Shown in pieces: positions 1 through 18,779 of a stretch of 64,000 nucleotides of DNA. The stretch comes from Nymphaea colorata (taxonomy: Eukaryota > Streptophyta > Magnoliopsida > Nymphaeales > Nymphaeaceae). The notes under the pieces were generated by a model. It had not been told where the DNA came from and did not search any database. It saw only the letters and a list, made by a program, of their open reading frames with translations. The first letter of the stretch is position 1, and every line of letters starts with the position of its first letter. A program made the position numbers and the translations under genes. The DNA is taken from assembly GCF_008831285.2 (NCBI RefSeq), contig NC_045139.1:6170204-6234203 (forward strand), read 5' to 3'.

Positions 1-3000
1 AGAGGAGCTACATTGAGGTCGGTAGTTGCCTGCTGACTGAGGCATCTTCCCGGTTGTGTCATCCCTTCCGGTTTTGTTGTCTTTGGCTATGCATACAGTA
101 TCCATGGATTTAGCCGTCTAACATATATCGCCATCAAAACTTTTGGCCAAAATTCCAGCACTAGTTTCTCAAAACCGAACTGCAAGGATGTGGTCAGTCG
201 ACTCTCTAAAAGTATATGTCAACAGAACCAAAAGCTGATGTTCAGATTGTACTTTGTTAAATCACCAAAATTCAGGATTTTAGATTAATCATCACGAAAT
301 CTGATTACACATTGGAGTTCAATGTTTAGCTTGAAAATATGTACTTTTGGTATATTATATATATATACAGTACGTATTACTATATTATCCTGTACCATTC
401 TATTCCTCAATTTTTTGAATTTTAAAATTAATATAAAATAATCCATTTATTTCAAAGTAAAAAAAAATTAACATGCATTGACCCTCTGTTTTTTCATCAA
501 ACAAGGGTTTGACGTTGACACGATGTAATGTGGTTCATGTCCATCCGCATCATTGTGACGTAAATGGGCTGCATGCCACAAAACCCTAAGCTGTATGAAG
601 TGAGTGACGTTCATGATGCAAGATCTGCAATGTCTAGATGTTGCTAACATTACATCACGGTCTCGCTTAAATGCGATCGCGAACAAGCAGCTACATCTAA
701 TGATGGCTACATTACATGCATGATCATTCGAGGAACCATGCATGTAGACTGTCCAAAGATACAGTAGAGATAGACCATACAATGTCATAAATGGGGCAAC
801 ATAACAGTCCATAGGCAACCTTTTACCTAACAAATTTTCAGCTGTTTCCAGTGAGAGATATATACACACACATTTTTGAATAATTACGATATGTTAACAG
901 CATTTTTAATCAACTAAATAATTATTTCAAATTGTCGGTGTTTTCCTGCCTTATTCTTTAGTCTAGAGTCTAAGAGTTATAGTTCTGTGACAGAAGAAGA
1001 GGGCGACATGCTAAATGATCAAGAAAGACAGATGGTCGCCCTTGACGACATGTTGCTGTTCAACATGGGTGGATGTCATCACATGTCATGCCATGTCATG
1101 ACCATCAACAACATGCATTGGTGCTACGCAGGTGTGTCCCACATGCATGTCCTATGATGATACATAAGAAAAAAAAAAGGAAGAAAGAAAAAGAGCCATG
1201 CAGGTGCATGACACATGAGAAAGCATTTTGAAAAAGGGACTTTCACTAGCCATGCGCATGCATATGTCACATGGACTCGTGCATGGCTTTTGAGCCACTT
1301 CACTACCTTTCCCATATTTTGTGGATGCAGCAAAGTGGAGACCCTCTCACGCCTTCGGGGATCCCACTCCAGTAACATGCTTCAATAATTTTCTTATTTT
1401 AATACGAACACACACACAACTTTCATAAAACAAAAAGTTTACTTTTGTTTTTTATTTATATTATAAATTCCTTTTTAATGTATTTTTCATATTTTATGTA
1501 AATAATTTCCCGAGATTTCCTCAAAAGGAATCTGAAGATTAGAGAAGCTAATAAAAAAAGATCTATTGACGCCCCAAAAATAATATCACTCACATGACAC
1601 TCATCAACATTAAAAAGTTGCAGTTCCTAATATGAAGTTGTGGACTTGGTTTTTGACCGTCTTCCAGATGTGAACCCGCAGTGCAGTATAGTCCGGATAG
1701 GGTCATATACCATCCGCTAACACCCTACAGATATGTCCTGTCATATACTGTCCGTCGACACCCTACACAATGTTGTCACAGTGATGGAGAAAAGCATGGT
1801 AATGGCATTTTCAATCTTCATTCAACCGTAAGGGATTCTCCTCGACACATTTGGTCTTTTTATGCTGTACTTGTTTGATTTAAGTGTACCCATTTGGAAT
1901 TGAACCAGACGTTGGCAGGATCTTAAAACAAAACTGATATTTGATTATTGATTAGATTGAGCCATCGCTAACCAAACCAAGCTAACTAGATTCAGTTCTG
2001 CGTAAGCCCTACTAAATAGACCTGGAAGAACCAGTGAATCGTGAGGCAATAGACAGCACCAATTGCTGGTGTTTTCCTAAGTTCATAACCTCAAAGGGAC
2101 AGCTGTCCACGTGCATGACACAACAAATAATCTAAAAGCAGTGGCTTCATGCACCGTGCCAGCAGCATGTGGCATGGCCGCATGCCTGGCAGTGGGAAAA
2201 GGACAGAAAAATTTCTGGTCCTATGGGTGAAAAGAGTCGATTTCAAACAAATATTTTACGGTTTTTAAGGATTAAACTTTCACTTTCCTTATATGCTATT
2301 ACTCAACATGAGCCCAGTGGAATCCCATAGTTGAATTGACGCTGGTTTACTAATAGCACTGTGGGCACCTGGCTGCGTGTTTCAGTAGAATTAGGAGAAC
2401 CAATTTCACTGCAGTAGATGTTCCTTTCAAGCTTTTGGCTAATTGAAGGCAGTATCTTCCACCTAAAGGATCATAAAAGGCAAACTTGCAATTTCAGTGA
2501 ATAGCAGCAAGGCCGAGAATCATCTCCACAATCAGAGAGCTTCTTTTCTCTACAGCTCCCACAGTAACAGCATTGTGAGGTCTAAAAAAACAAACATGTT
2601 TTTCTGCTTCACTAAACGAGTGGAGAAGTTCAAGACCAAGATAAAGTGAAGCAGCTATTCATAGAGATTTGAACGATCAAACCCTTCATCCTTGACGGGA
2701 CCATTACAGTCAAGCTAAACCTCCCGTGAACACCAACCTCATAGCTTACCTGGTGAAACCGCTAATGGTAATTGGTCCACTCTAAAGATCAAGACAAGTG
2801 ATCTCGCTGACTCTCGGTATATGGACAATATTCAGAAAAGCCATATTATTTTGCGGCAATCACCAGCCAAGTGCAGTTTCAGTACGACAGTGGGTCCAAT
2901 AACGTATGAAATTTAGACATTATTGCACTTATTGACCAGGATCAACCCCACATGCTCACAATTCACCTCCACAATGCCTGGACAAAAAAGCGAAGAAGGT

Positions 3001-4814
3001 TGGAAGAACAGATTGGAGAAGAAATGGTGTTATAACTGGCAGAGCAAAAGCTAAATGTGAAAGCGAAAAGAGCTCATAGGAACACAAAATTTCACAGTTC
3101 AACGATGTCGATGTATCCATATCAAGATCATGATACAGTAAGATGGTGATTATAAAGTTCCGGCAAATTAGTGGAGTCTTAGTGATAAATCAGTGTCTTC
3201 GCTCCTTCCTGACTAAAAATTATGAAGCCAGAAAATTGCTACAAGTGCAGTACTTTGATATGGGTGTTGGCACACGTGTGTAACAATGTACAACAAAAAC
3301 ATATAAAAATCACAAAACTAGATAGGTTAAAAACGAGTATATTAGTCTCTTAATGAAGTTCAATAAAATGAGAACGGAAAAAAGATGCTTATTTAAGTCT
3401 TAAAGGCAGTTTGCACATATTGCAATAAAAATCCAAATAAAAAATAAATAAGAGAGACAAGGAGAAACAATTGGGAAATGAGGTAGACGATTGGAGACTT
3501 GCAAGGGCACCTCAAGAGGAGATATAAAGGGGTTCCAACATAAGTGATTAAAATTGTGGTTCATCAGAAAAGAAGTGATTGAAATTGTAGCCCTGATGAC
3601 AGAGTAATCGAGAAACAAACCTCATGATACTAACCAAAATGTACTTGAGGACTGGGACGACGCTTGAAGATGATGGTGGTGATGCACAACAGAAGACTGG
3701 AATTAGATAAATAAACAAAGTGTTTAACAAGGCAATTATCAGTGGGACAGATTAAGAAACAAAGGGATATGGAAAAACCATGTGCTGTTGACAATCACCT
3801 ATCTATTTCCATGCCTTTCCATATGGTAGGTGGTAGGCACCACGATTATTATAAGTCAGGATGGTCAGGAAAAATATGCACTCGGGCATTCAAAAAGTTG
3901 GCCCCAGATAATCATCACTGATGATCAGTTGAGAGAACCATGGACTGTAAACTTTCCAACAAAACAATAAAATGGACAATAGTTGGGAACAAAGAAATGC
4001 TGATAGAAACCCACGTTATAGATGAACGCACTTGAAATGACAACTTTTAGAATAATCACATTATGCGCATGTTCCAGGAGTTAACAAGCTCAGAGAGCTC
4101 TCAGTATAAGTGCTTGTAACACCAAGAAGTAGGTTTTACCAAGGGAACCAATCCCCCTAAGTTCACATGTGAGTTTCCAACTAACACTCTCAAATATGTT
4201 TTCAGTGACAAGCAGCAAGACGAGTTGTTCTTGAAGATGAAGACGTTGATGAGCAAGAGAAAGCTTTTACAACCACAAACTGGACGAACAATAACCAAAT
4301 AGACTCGGCCTAAATTGCTTGCAGCAACTTAAAAATGGATGGAGTACTGCAAGATAGAAAGAACAAAGAGAATCAAGAACCACAACCACCATTTTCATCA
4401 TTTGGCACTAGAACACGAACAGATAAATGTTCATACACACTTCATAGTGTCGCAAATGCTAGAAAAAGTTAAAATGGCAACAACCAAGAACATTTTGATC
4501 AATCTTCTACGTCCGAGATCCATTGTGGAACAAGTACGACATGCAGTGAAAGATAATAAAATCAGCTATCACAAGTTACACCTACCAGTATGCTGTTAAG
4601 CTTGCTTTATCTTGATTGAACCATTTCACTTTATTGTAAAGCAAAACTGCACAAAGAATTGCGAACTGCTTCCAAAGATATCCATTATACAAGGACTAGT
4701 CACATAAATAAATGCTTAAAAACTGTGATTCACGCAAAACACGAGGAACAGCTAGAGATGTTACAAGATTGTCGAAACATAACGCATAATTAATGGCTAA
4801 ACTACAATAATAAC
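1..4814. other. Intergenic region without a recognisable gene
   Basis: Only short, low-complexity or composition-driven open frames are present here, and none has a recognisable domain or a plausible exon chain. An imperfect direct repeat of about 45 bp lies at about 1702-1776, where two similar blocks each end in ACACCCTAC. The last roughly 120 bases before 4815 should hold the 3' untranslated region of the minus-strand TPR gene. I see no RNA gene, although a tRNA or a small RNA could be missed by eye. Confidence 0.5.
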
Positions 4815-7241
4815 CTATGGATCATCATCAGAAGTTTTACAATGCAAATTAAACAGCTTGAACTTATCTTTCATGGCCTCGGCCTCACTCTCATACTCTT
4901 TAAATCTGTACACTTCCTGTTTACAGGAAGATGGTACTTTGCCTTCGCTATAGCAAACACTGCACAGGCTGAAGTTAGATGTCATCTCCTTGAACCTAGG
5001 CCCGATAATCGGATATCTGCATATGGAACAAGAATGATTGCCATGGCGAACTCTGTCAATGTTTTCCAGCTGCACTAAAGTGTTCATGATGCCGAAACCC
5101 CAATCTGGATCATCAAACATCTCTAGGAACTCAGAGAACGAGATCACAGTAGTATCGTTCGCCTCCCCGTGAACTTCCATCATGTCACTCATGCCCCTAG
5201 AAGGTACATACACGGCTCTCAGATATTTGATGTATGCAGTAGCATCCGACTTCCTCAACTGTGTGTTTGCTTCATCGATTGAACGCCACACCAAAGCATC
5301 GAACGCTGCCCGCTTTCTCTTCTCAGTAGGTCCAGCGCAAATGGGAGCAAGAACAGCGTAGAACATGCCGAGATCAATCCGACCAGAACCAGGCTCATCC
5401 AAAACTGCCAAAATTCTCTCATTGATCGCCTTCATGGCTCCTTGAAATGCCTCCGGCTTCAGGAAGTGAAGCAGTCTCCGCAGGTTGCCCTCGAGTGTTG
5501 CCTTTCTGATTGATTTCCCCGGTACTCCACCTCCTGAGTATGTGATCGGCACCTTAGTCCCATTCAATTCCTTCCTTAAATCGTCAACCTCGCAGCGGTT
5601 CACTTTTGTGAGTCTCTGGAACGTCCTTATTCCAATGGCAACTTCCAGATCCTGCCTGGGAGTCGTTTTCTTGCTTCCTCGCCTAAACTTGGAAGCCTCC
5701 ACGACGATATAACCCTCGCCGCCGGATGAAATGGCGGCATTCCCTTTCCTCTTCCTCTGCAGAAGCTTCAAATGAGCAATGGCGTCATACAATTCGACCC
5801 TATTTGTCATCTTGAACGCCTCCTTCAATGCCCTCTTTGCCTCATCAGTCTCGCCGGCGCCAAGCAATGAGATCGCCTTGTTGAGTTGAGCTCGCCAATG
5901 ATTCGGATAGATTGCCAGCACCCTCCCGTACATCTCCGACGCCCGTTGGTACCTCCCCACATCCATAAACAACCCACCCAAATTATACAAAGCGTCGAGG
6001 TGACCAGGCCTAAGGTCAATCGCCTTCTGGAACTCCTGAATCCCCTTCTCATCCTCGCCCATGGCGTGCAATACGGACCCCAGATCACAATGTGCGTCGG
6101 CATAGTCCGGCTGGAGGAAAACCGCCTCCTCGAGCGCCTTCTCCGCAGCCCTGTACTCTCCAACGCCGAATAGAGCGCTACCCAGAAGCTTAAGAGCTCT
6201 GTAATGGGTGGGGGAAAGGATTGCAGCCTCTCTGTAATGTTCACAGGCGCCGAGAAGCAATCCTTCGCCTTCGAGAGCAATGCCGAGGTTGACGTGAATC
6301 TGGGGAAGAAGATAGGACCATTGATTCCCACTAGACTCTGCTGCCTCGAGGGCCAGGAGGAACTCATCCTTCGCCTCGGAAAATTGGCCAAGAGCATAAA
6401 GGGAGTTGCCGCTCCTGAAATGGGGCCTCACGTCCGTCGGCTGCAACTCCGACGCCCTCTTGAAGCTAGCCAATGCCTCCTTGAACAACTGGTGGTCGTA
6501 GAGCGTCCGCCCGATCGCCATATGTGCGTCGAACGCCTCTTCCCTTGAGCGGCACCCATCCGCCTTCCCTCTGAGCGCCCTCAATTCCTTCAGGAACGTG
6601 GCGTAGTCCGGTCCGCTCTCCTCCCAGAACACTCTCTTAGTTCCTCCGCCCTCTGATTCTGAACCCAATTCCCTCGACCACCCGGGGTCGGAGAAGGCGT
6701 CGCCGACGATCTCCCCCTTGATCTTCCCGTCCTTCATTTGCTTCACCTTCAGCCTCTTGATGACGATATCCAGGTCATCGATGATCTTCCAGGTATCATC
6801 GTAGACTATTCCATGATTAGGCGACAAGGCCCAAGCCGGGGCGCCCGGCCGCCGGTTGGCCGGTGCATCCGCCGCTGTTGCGGCAGCGGCCGCGTCGACG
6901 ATAGAGGAGGAGGAGGCGGCGGAGACGATGGATTGGGAGGAGCCGAGGTCGAGGTTCAGGGCATCGAAGTCGCGGTCGACATCGCCGGCGCCGTCGTTGT
7001 AGGTACGGAGGAGGCCTTCGAAGGTAAGGCCCTTGTCGCCGTCGATGAACTCACCATAGGTGCGAAAGACCTCGTCGAGGATGGCCTGGATCTGCTGGTC
7101 CGAGAACTTGACCCGGGGGTTGACGGCGATGACGAGGGCAGCCATCTCCGTCCGGTTGAGGCCACCATCCTTGTTCGCGTCGAACTGCTCAAAGATCTTC
7201 CTCACCTTCTCGCTCCGGTCGTCTCTGTCTCGGGAAGCCAT
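4815..7241 (-). CDS. Calcium-binding EF-hand/TPR-repeat protein with C-terminal Cys-rich finger (At1g05150/At2g32450-like)
   Basis: A single uninterrupted reading frame of 808 codons runs from an ATG at 7241 to a TAG at 4815. Near the N terminus (about residues 11-40) is a canonical EF-hand loop, DANKDGGLNRTE, followed by a degenerate second one (about residues 60-85). A Ser/Ala-rich linker follows. From about residue 238 to 470 there are serial tetratricopeptide repeats with the usual G/A/Y/P spacing (for example ALYNLGGLFMDVGRYQRA). The C terminus (about residues 735-775) has paired CxxC motifs, CSIC and CSVC, resembling a ZZ-type zinc finger. Length and order match the plant family annotated as calcium-binding tetratricopeptide proteins; Arabidopsis members are of about the same length. 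A role as a Ca2+-responsive scaffold is inference, since the molecular function is not settled. GC content falls from the 5' to the 3' end. The start is chosen because it immediately precedes the EF-hand and lies in a good context (AGCCATGG on the complementary plus strand). Confidence 0.93.
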   Translation of the reverse strand: MASRDRDDRSEKVRKIFEQFDANKDGGLNRTEMAALVIAVNPRVKFSDQQIQAILDEVFRTYGEFIDGDKGLTFEGLLRTYNDGAGDVDRDFDALNLDLGSSQSIVSAASSSSIVDAAAAATAADAPANRRPGAPAWALSPNHGIVYDDTWKIIDDLDIVIKRLKVKQMKDGKIKGEIVGDAFSDPGWSRELGSESEGGGTKRVFWEESGPDYATFLKELRALRGKADGCRSREEAFDAHMAIGRTLYDHQLFKEALASFKRASELQPTDVRPHFRSGNSLYALGQFSEAKDEFLLALEAAESSGNQWSYLLPQIHVNLGIALEGEGLLLGACEHYREAAILSPTHYRALKLLGSALFGVGEYRAAEKALEEAVFLQPDYADAHCDLGSVLHAMGEDEKGIQEFQKAIDLRPGHLDALYNLGGLFMDVGRYQRASEMYGRVLAIYPNHWRAQLNKAISLLGAGETDEAKRALKEAFKMTNRVELYDAIAHLKLLQRKRKGNAAISSGGEGYIVVEASKFRRGSKKTTPRQDLEVAIGIRTFQRLTKVNRCEVDDLRKELNGTKVPITYSGGGVPGKSIRKATLEGNLRRLLHFLKPEAFQGAMKAINERILAVLDEPGSGRIDLGMFYAVLAPICAGPTEKRKRAAFDALVWRSIDEANTQLRKSDATAYIKYLRAVYVPSRGMSDMMEVHGEANDTTVISFSEFLEMFDDPDWGFGIMNTLVQLENIDRVRHGNHSCSICRYPIIGPRFKEMTSNFSLCSVCYSEGKVPSSCKQEVYRFKEYESEAEAMKDKFKLFNLHCKTSDDDP

Positions 7242-7287
7242 GGATGGGTAAAATCGTCAGGCGACCAGGCCACCACCTTCACATAGA

Positions 7288-7345
7288 ACCTCTCTCTCTC
7301 TCACAGTCTGTCGCTTCTCTCTCACAGTCTGTCGCCTCTCTCTCA
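7288..7345. repeat. CT-rich tandem repeat in presumed 5' leader of the TPR gene
   Basis: Two adjacent copies of a unit of about 20 bp (TCTCTCACAGTCTGTCGC core) lie about 50 bp upstream of the TPR gene start codon. On the transcribed strand this is a GA-rich leader. Similar CT/GA tracts recur at 7528-7590. Such tracts are common in plant 5' untranslated regions and can be GAGA-type regulatory sequences; a role here is inference. Confidence 0.5.
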
Positions 7346-9883
7346 ATTGGGAGTTTGGAAGACTAGGAAGGAGGGGGAGAGCAGAGTGAGGGTGAAAGAG
7401 GGGCTCCACCCTTCATTATTGTGTGATTGGTGATGCTGCTGGTGCTGGTGGGGATAGCATCAAAATCTCTCTCTAATCTAAAAATTTGAGAAGACACCCA
7501 CTTAATTTTGCTTGGCATTTCTTTCTCTCTCTCTAAAATTAGGGAAGAAACCGCTAGATTTTTACAGCATCTCTCTCTCTCTCCAAGATCTGTATAAAAT
7601 TTGGTTTTGTACTTCACTTTTACAAGTCCAATGAGGGGAGGAAAATACACGTCGATTACACGGGCCGCAGAAGCATCCTGCTCATTTCTGCCATGGAAGT
7701 GTCAAGTTTTCACTAACTTTACAGTCGTCAACAAGAGGCTGTAAATTTTGTTAGCTTATGCATGTTTTCCCGCTTTCAGTCCACAGGGATATGGACCATG
7801 TCTACGAATACTGTTGAAACTCATTGGGAAGTGTTGTCCCCTGATCTTAAGAAAATGATGCCCTGCTATTCATCGGAGCTTGTTAAATTTCGAAAATGCT
7901 GGGTTTCCATTTAAGATTCATAAAAGAACCACTTACTTTTTGTATTCCCACAACTTTCTTTTTGTTACAGATTAACATTCGTCAAAATATTCTACTGTGT
8001 TTTGATCACCAAGATTTTCTTGCCAAAGATACTCTCATGAAGGGCGGACCAGATTGGCTTTCAAAGAAATGTCAAGAGGGGGAAAAGAAGTAAATGCAAT
8101 GCTTTGGTCCATGGTTGTCTTAGATTCATTAAATGTGAACTTTAAAAAGAATTAGATATCGAAGCTGTTTTTGCTCTATTAAAGGAATCATCAAGACCAT
8201 GAGTGGAGTAAAAGGAACAGCTTGGCAAGATGAGGTTGCAAGGTGTAACTACTTAAATTGCAATCGGTGGTAGGTTGGTTTTCTATTAATATCCCTTGTT
8301 TTTCTCTATCAGTCGATACTTTTTGAATGAACAACGAAAACGCACTCAAGTTACATAAAAGGAAACCGTTAAATGAAAGGAAACTGAACTTAGGAGAAAC
8401 GTATTTCTGTTATACAGCTAATTATAAGTAAAAAGACGATTCAGACTCAATTAAATTCAATTCCATTGCATGTTAACGTCAGTTATTAGATAAAAAGAAC
8501 TCTCTTATTGTTTTGCTTCCTTTGGTTCTTTTTACAGTAAGAGAGAGCAGCACTGCATCTCTGTAATATTATTCTGCGATTGATCATAATACTGTTAGGT
8601 GCTTACATGCCAATAACTGCACTGATGAAACTATTAGTGCTGCATTGCAGCTCCTGCTTTCATATTATTCAACTGCTACATTGATGAAAAGCAGTTCCCT
8701 CTTAATGACGACGAATTTGGAGAACGAGGAGAAAGACAACACAGCAAAGTGCAGACATGAATCCAAGTAGCAAAATAGGATACAAGAAAGAACATGATGG
8801 CAGGCGTTTGACAGCAATCCTTGGAACACTTTATATCAATCCAACGAAAATACAACTTTTCTTGGTATTATTGCTCCATTTTTCTTGCGTGTGGATGCGT
8901 GTAGTGCTCCCCAAATATGTGAAAAGTGCAGTGGTATGTTCGTTTTTAGAAAAGATAAAAAAAGACTTCGTGATCTTTTTCAATCTTGTCAATAACGGTA
9001 ATAGCATTTTGTTTGGGTGACACTTTTAAAGGCTGTTCTGAAAGCAGAAATAAGAGTTGGGCGGATTTGTGAAAAGCCAGAAAAATAATTTAAAATATTT
9101 GAAATTGATTAAAATAAATAAAGAATGGCAAGACCCCAATGGACCCCTTCAAAACGAAGTGGTTCGATTTATTCTTCATCAACATGTCAAATAAAAATGA
9201 GAAGAAAAAGCAATATGGTTGTTAGGTTTATGTTGCTTCGAGTAAGTTGGTCTGAACTTGCGAATTGTTAATGAATTTTGTATCAAATTAGGTGCGGTTT
9301 CCATCGTATAAAATTCATGCACTTGCACCTTGAAATTATTTAGTAAAGCATGCTTATGTTTGGCATATTTACAAGAAATGCCTAAATTAAATTATAAAAG
9401 AATGACTCGTGTGATGCCTGGTCAATACCGCCTTTGACTCAAATCTATTCTGGTTGGACAACGTCAAATGACTTAACTACCTGTATGCTTTATCCTTTTT
9501 CTTTTCGTAAATATCTCAAGATTTTGAAAACACAGGATTGACTTTCGCAATTTTCACCACCACTTCCTTTTTTTTTTTTACTTTTTTTTTTCCAAAAACT
9601 TAAAGAGTATTCAAAACTTTTTGAACCTTAATCTGGATTTTTAAAGATTTTCGTAAAATTGGTTCGTGTTTTTTTTATTTTTTTTAAAGTTAGGCTTACA
9701 TTCGCAGAGAGACGACTAAATATCAAGAGTGCATGTCCCTCAAACAATATATTTGTAATTTATTTAAGATAAAGCAGAATTTCACAACCGACCCTTTCGT
9801 GGACAGTATCATAATGTCTAGGGGATGCTACAATTGGGGTGATCTACGAAGACAAATGTAAGTAACCCTATTTTTTTCTCTAT

Positions 9884-9885
<2 letters not shown>

Positions 9886-9920
<35 letters not shown>
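9886..9920. repeat. (AT)n microsatellite
   Basis: An uninterrupted alternating TA run of about 35 bp in intergenic DNA. No further function is visible. Confidence 0.9.
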
Positions 9921-9922
<2 letters not shown>

Positions 9923-10869
9923 TTAACATAGATTTATAAAACTTTTGAGTAGATTTATATATAAAACACTCACAAAAATATTCCTGCTGTTAAACGATCC
10001 ATATTTGAAGCATTATATATTTGTCTATCAGTTTAAAGCATAGTGTTCCTACTGACAAATGACCTACATTTACATCTAATGGAGCATGATCTTCATCCAA
10101 TCTTGGACTGTCTAATAACCTGAATGTTATTCACAAAGCTGCTACATACAGTGCTTGGATCCATTTTAGTGTACCTGATCTGAATAATAAATGGAACCAA
10201 ATTCGCGTCGTTGATGAGATGACACCAACCAGAGTTGGTTGGCATCAAGGATGACAACAGCCTACATTAAATAATCCCTTCAAAACAAAGCACAAGTTCC
10301 GTTTACTCTTTATCAATCTGTGGAATAAAGATGAGAAGAAAAAACAAGGCGGTAGTTAAATTTGTGTTGTTTCAAGTAGGTGGATCCGACTGGATGAGTT
10401 GTTAATGAATGAGATTAATAATGGAAAAACCAGAGGATTAGGTACAAACTTCATTGTATACAATTCATGCACCTCCGAGGTGGACCTTCAAATAATGTTT
10501 CTTTTTTCTTGTTTTTGTAAATCATGCTTAATTATGTTTGACGTCGTATTTAGAACGATATGCTTAAATTCTAAAAGAATTACAGGTTCGTGCCTGGCTG
10601 AAAATCAATTTTTAGTTACCCTTAAGATGACATACTAAAAAAACATTGTTTTCCAAATTCGGGTTTTGTTGAGATTTGATTTTTCAATCAGTTTTTAAAA
10701 CATGGTTTGTACGTTTGGATAACACAACGCTTTTTGTGAAAAATCTACACCCTCTTTTGTTTTACTTTTTCTTTTTCTTCCCTCTTATAGTTATGGAATC
10801 TATCCGCCTGGTTATTGTCCTGTAAAATGGGGCTATTGATGTATATGTTGAAGCTGAGTGGCAACAGCA

Positions 10870-10967
10870 AAAATTTTATTTAAGGTTGGGTAAAAGTTTC
10901 AGACTTTCTTCTCAACAAAAACTTTATCTAAGGTTGGGTAAAAGTTTTAGACTTTCTTCTAAGCGGT
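10870..10967. repeat. Tandem duplication, period about 48 bp
   Basis: The block containing AAGGTTGGGTAAAAGTTT and ACTTTCTTCT occurs twice, with starts 48 bp apart (10882 and 10930) and few differences between copies. It lies about 600 bp upstream of the CRK-A start codon. Confidence 0.8.
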
Positions 10968-11452
10968 AAGATGAAAGACTCCTCTTGTTCACCTCATCAT
11001 GATGAGTTATTTTATTAACTACCTATATGCATGACTTGGCTTATGGGAAAATAACTGCATATTCTCTCATTAGACAACAAAGACGTCAGATGAAAAAGCA
11101 ACGGCAAGAGTTTGAATAGAGATTCACCGGTGTTTCCCTTCATCGTTTTGAACTTGAACTTCGATATGACTCGTTGGTGGTACCAACGACCAGGTGTTGT
11201 CTATTGCTTGTTCTTCTGCGTCGATTAATAATGCATAATCTGCAAAGGGCGGACTCGGTGTCTGATGAAGTCGATTCAGTTTCCGGTTTCTTTCGCGGTA
11301 CGAGGTCTGGCGAACCACCTTCAAATCCAGTGCCAGTGGTTTCGGTTTCAGATTGTATCGGCGTGTCTCGACTCATATCAGCAGCAGGCAGGCGATGGCA
11401 GATTTTCAAGTCAAAGGAAGCCGACTGGAAAGTGGTCTGAAGTACGCCGCCA

Positions 11453-11460
11453 TTGACGTC
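11453..11460 (+). promoter_or_regulatory. Composite W-box core / TGACGTC element upstream of CRK-A
   Basis: TTGACGTC lies 86 bp upstream of the CRK-A ATG. It combines the WRKY-binding core TTGAC with a TGACGTC bZIP (TGA/CRE-like) core. Salicylate-inducible CRK genes are known to use WRKY sites. A single 8-mer is weak evidence, and at this distance it could lie inside the transcribed leader. Confidence 0.25.
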
Positions 11461-11545
11461 GCCGTAGCAAAAAGATGAAACGAGGTGCGGCGACCGCGGT
11501 CGTCATCTCTTCCTTCTCTTTCACCGTGGATGATCAACCTCACCA

Positions 11546-17499
<5,954 letters not shown>

Positions 17500-17800
17500 G
17501 CATGCCATATTTATTTGCTTGAACTAATCTACTTACGTGCTAAAGTGACCGTGCCAATGTGCTCCAATTTCTGCGATATTTGATTGTCCTATTTGTCATT
17601 GCCACCGTCAATTGTAAAGAACATCTGCACGATTGGGAAGGCTTACAACGAAGCCGTCTGGTATTTTTATGTGTCTGTTATTGTTTGTGGGCTCATCTGT
17701 TTAGGTCAAGTCCAAAAACCACCCATCTTACCATTACATGGTTTGGTGATACATGGAGAAATTACCATTTTGGTATGTGCTCCTCATAAAAACAACTTTG
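17500..17800 (+). other. CRK-A 3' flank, shared with CRK-B and CRK-E
   Basis: This segment, with GTCAATTGTAAAGAACATCT and GAAGGCTTACAACGAAGCC, matches the 3' flanks of CRK-E (about 62215-62380) and CRK-B (about 41250-41350). It is presumably the 3' untranslated region plus downstream flank of the ancestral unit. Confidence 0.55.
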
Positions 17801-17904
17801 TCGATACAAGTATTTTTTTTTTTTTTTTTACGATTAAAATTTTGATGTCATAAGAGCCTTTGATTAATTTATTTTCAAAAGAAAATTCATAATTATTATT
17901 TTTA

Positions 17905-18030
17905 TTATAACCGGGTCGGAATGGGCCGGCTCAAGCCTGATACCAGAAGATTGGGCTTGAGCCAGGGCCCAATACGCAGGCCCGATACCCGAATATCATG
18001 TCCCGTTTTTTCGGGCTGAACCGCACCCGT
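17905..18030. repeat. GC-rich GGGCC/CGGGCT repeat fragment
   Basis: A short GC-rich island in AT-rich DNA, with repeated GGGCC, GGCCCGATACCCG and GGGCTTGAGCC words. The same vocabulary occurs at 19747-20332, 44880-45158 and about 46150-46470. It is probably a fragment of the same TIR-element family; no clean termini are visible here. Confidence 0.5.
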
Positions 18031-18221
18031 TCTTGTACTCCTTGGTTTGTTTTTTGTTCTATTATCCGAATTGACACAGTAGTTCAAAATCTATTGAAAA
18101 GCAATTTTTAAAAAGAAATGAACTTATTACCAAAAACGTAATTTATTATAAACATGGAATTTTTTGCCCTCTCTTTTGGCGGAGCATGTAGTTGTTGATT
18201 AATAATAATATGTGGTTTAAT

Positions 18222-18779
18222 TCACAACTCACTCGAAAACCTCACGTGTTTTGCTCGGTTGTTGTGGGCATAGACGGTCCATGATAATTTTGTCGAAAAC
18301 ATCAAGTGGAAAAAGAACTCGGCGCTTGACTGGGGGATACCAATGATTTGATTCTCCATGATGGATCCACTCAAGTTTGAATCTGTATTGTTGGAAGTCT
18401 GCTGAAAAAATATAGATCCAAATGGCATCTGCAACAGTGAGATAATTTACGTAAATGTAGTGGTAAAAAATATCATTATTTTTTTTAAAGCTTAAATAGA
18501 AGCTTAACATATACAGAATACAAAAATTGTGTGGTTCACCCTACAAAAATGAGCTTAATTTGCTATCTTTGTTGGATTAAGTAATTCCAGTTCTTCATTG
18601 GCCTTTACTAGGCCAACAAAAGGAACATTCCACCACTCGAGTAAGAGCCGAAGCTTCCACTTTATTACCATAATGGGGTAACGCTCAAGCCTCTCAAACC
18701 AGTGGCCTGCCGCCTTACCAATGGCCAGCCTGAACTGGTGCGCCAGCGTCCCTTGGGTTCTGCCCTCGTCAATATACAA
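18222..18779 (-). other. Coding-like island, unidentified
   Basis: Read on the minus strand, 18779-18555 and 18510-18222 give two adjacent open stretches of normal amino-acid composition (for example AGHWFERLERYP and FQQYRFKLEWIHHG), unlike the low-complexity frames around them. They are in different frames, no domain is recognisable and no start is convincing. They could be a relic exon pair or a gene fragment carried by a transposon. It may also be chance. Confidence 0.2.

Larger units (their letters stand above)
7346..11452. other. Intergenic region between the TPR gene and CRK-A
   Basis: No coding segment with a recognisable domain is present. The stretch is AT-rich, with an (AT)n run near 9.9 kb and a short tandem duplication near 10.9 kb. 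The divergent arrangement (TPR gene leftward, CRK-A rightward) means that both promoters must lie here. The segment at about 11080-11130 resembles the segment at about 42580-42640, in front of pseudogene CRK-C. That similarity marks it as the original far-upstream flank of the CRK unit. Confidence 0.5.

Noticed and set aside
1-4814. A protein-coding gene left of the TPR gene
   Set aside because: I looked for exon chains on both strands and found no recognisable domain or consistent splice pattern.
5825-7286. Open frames antisense to, and in alternate frames of, the TPR gene
   Set aside because: They overlap a clear 808-codon gene with recognisable domains. Their composition follows from GC-rich codon use of the real frame.
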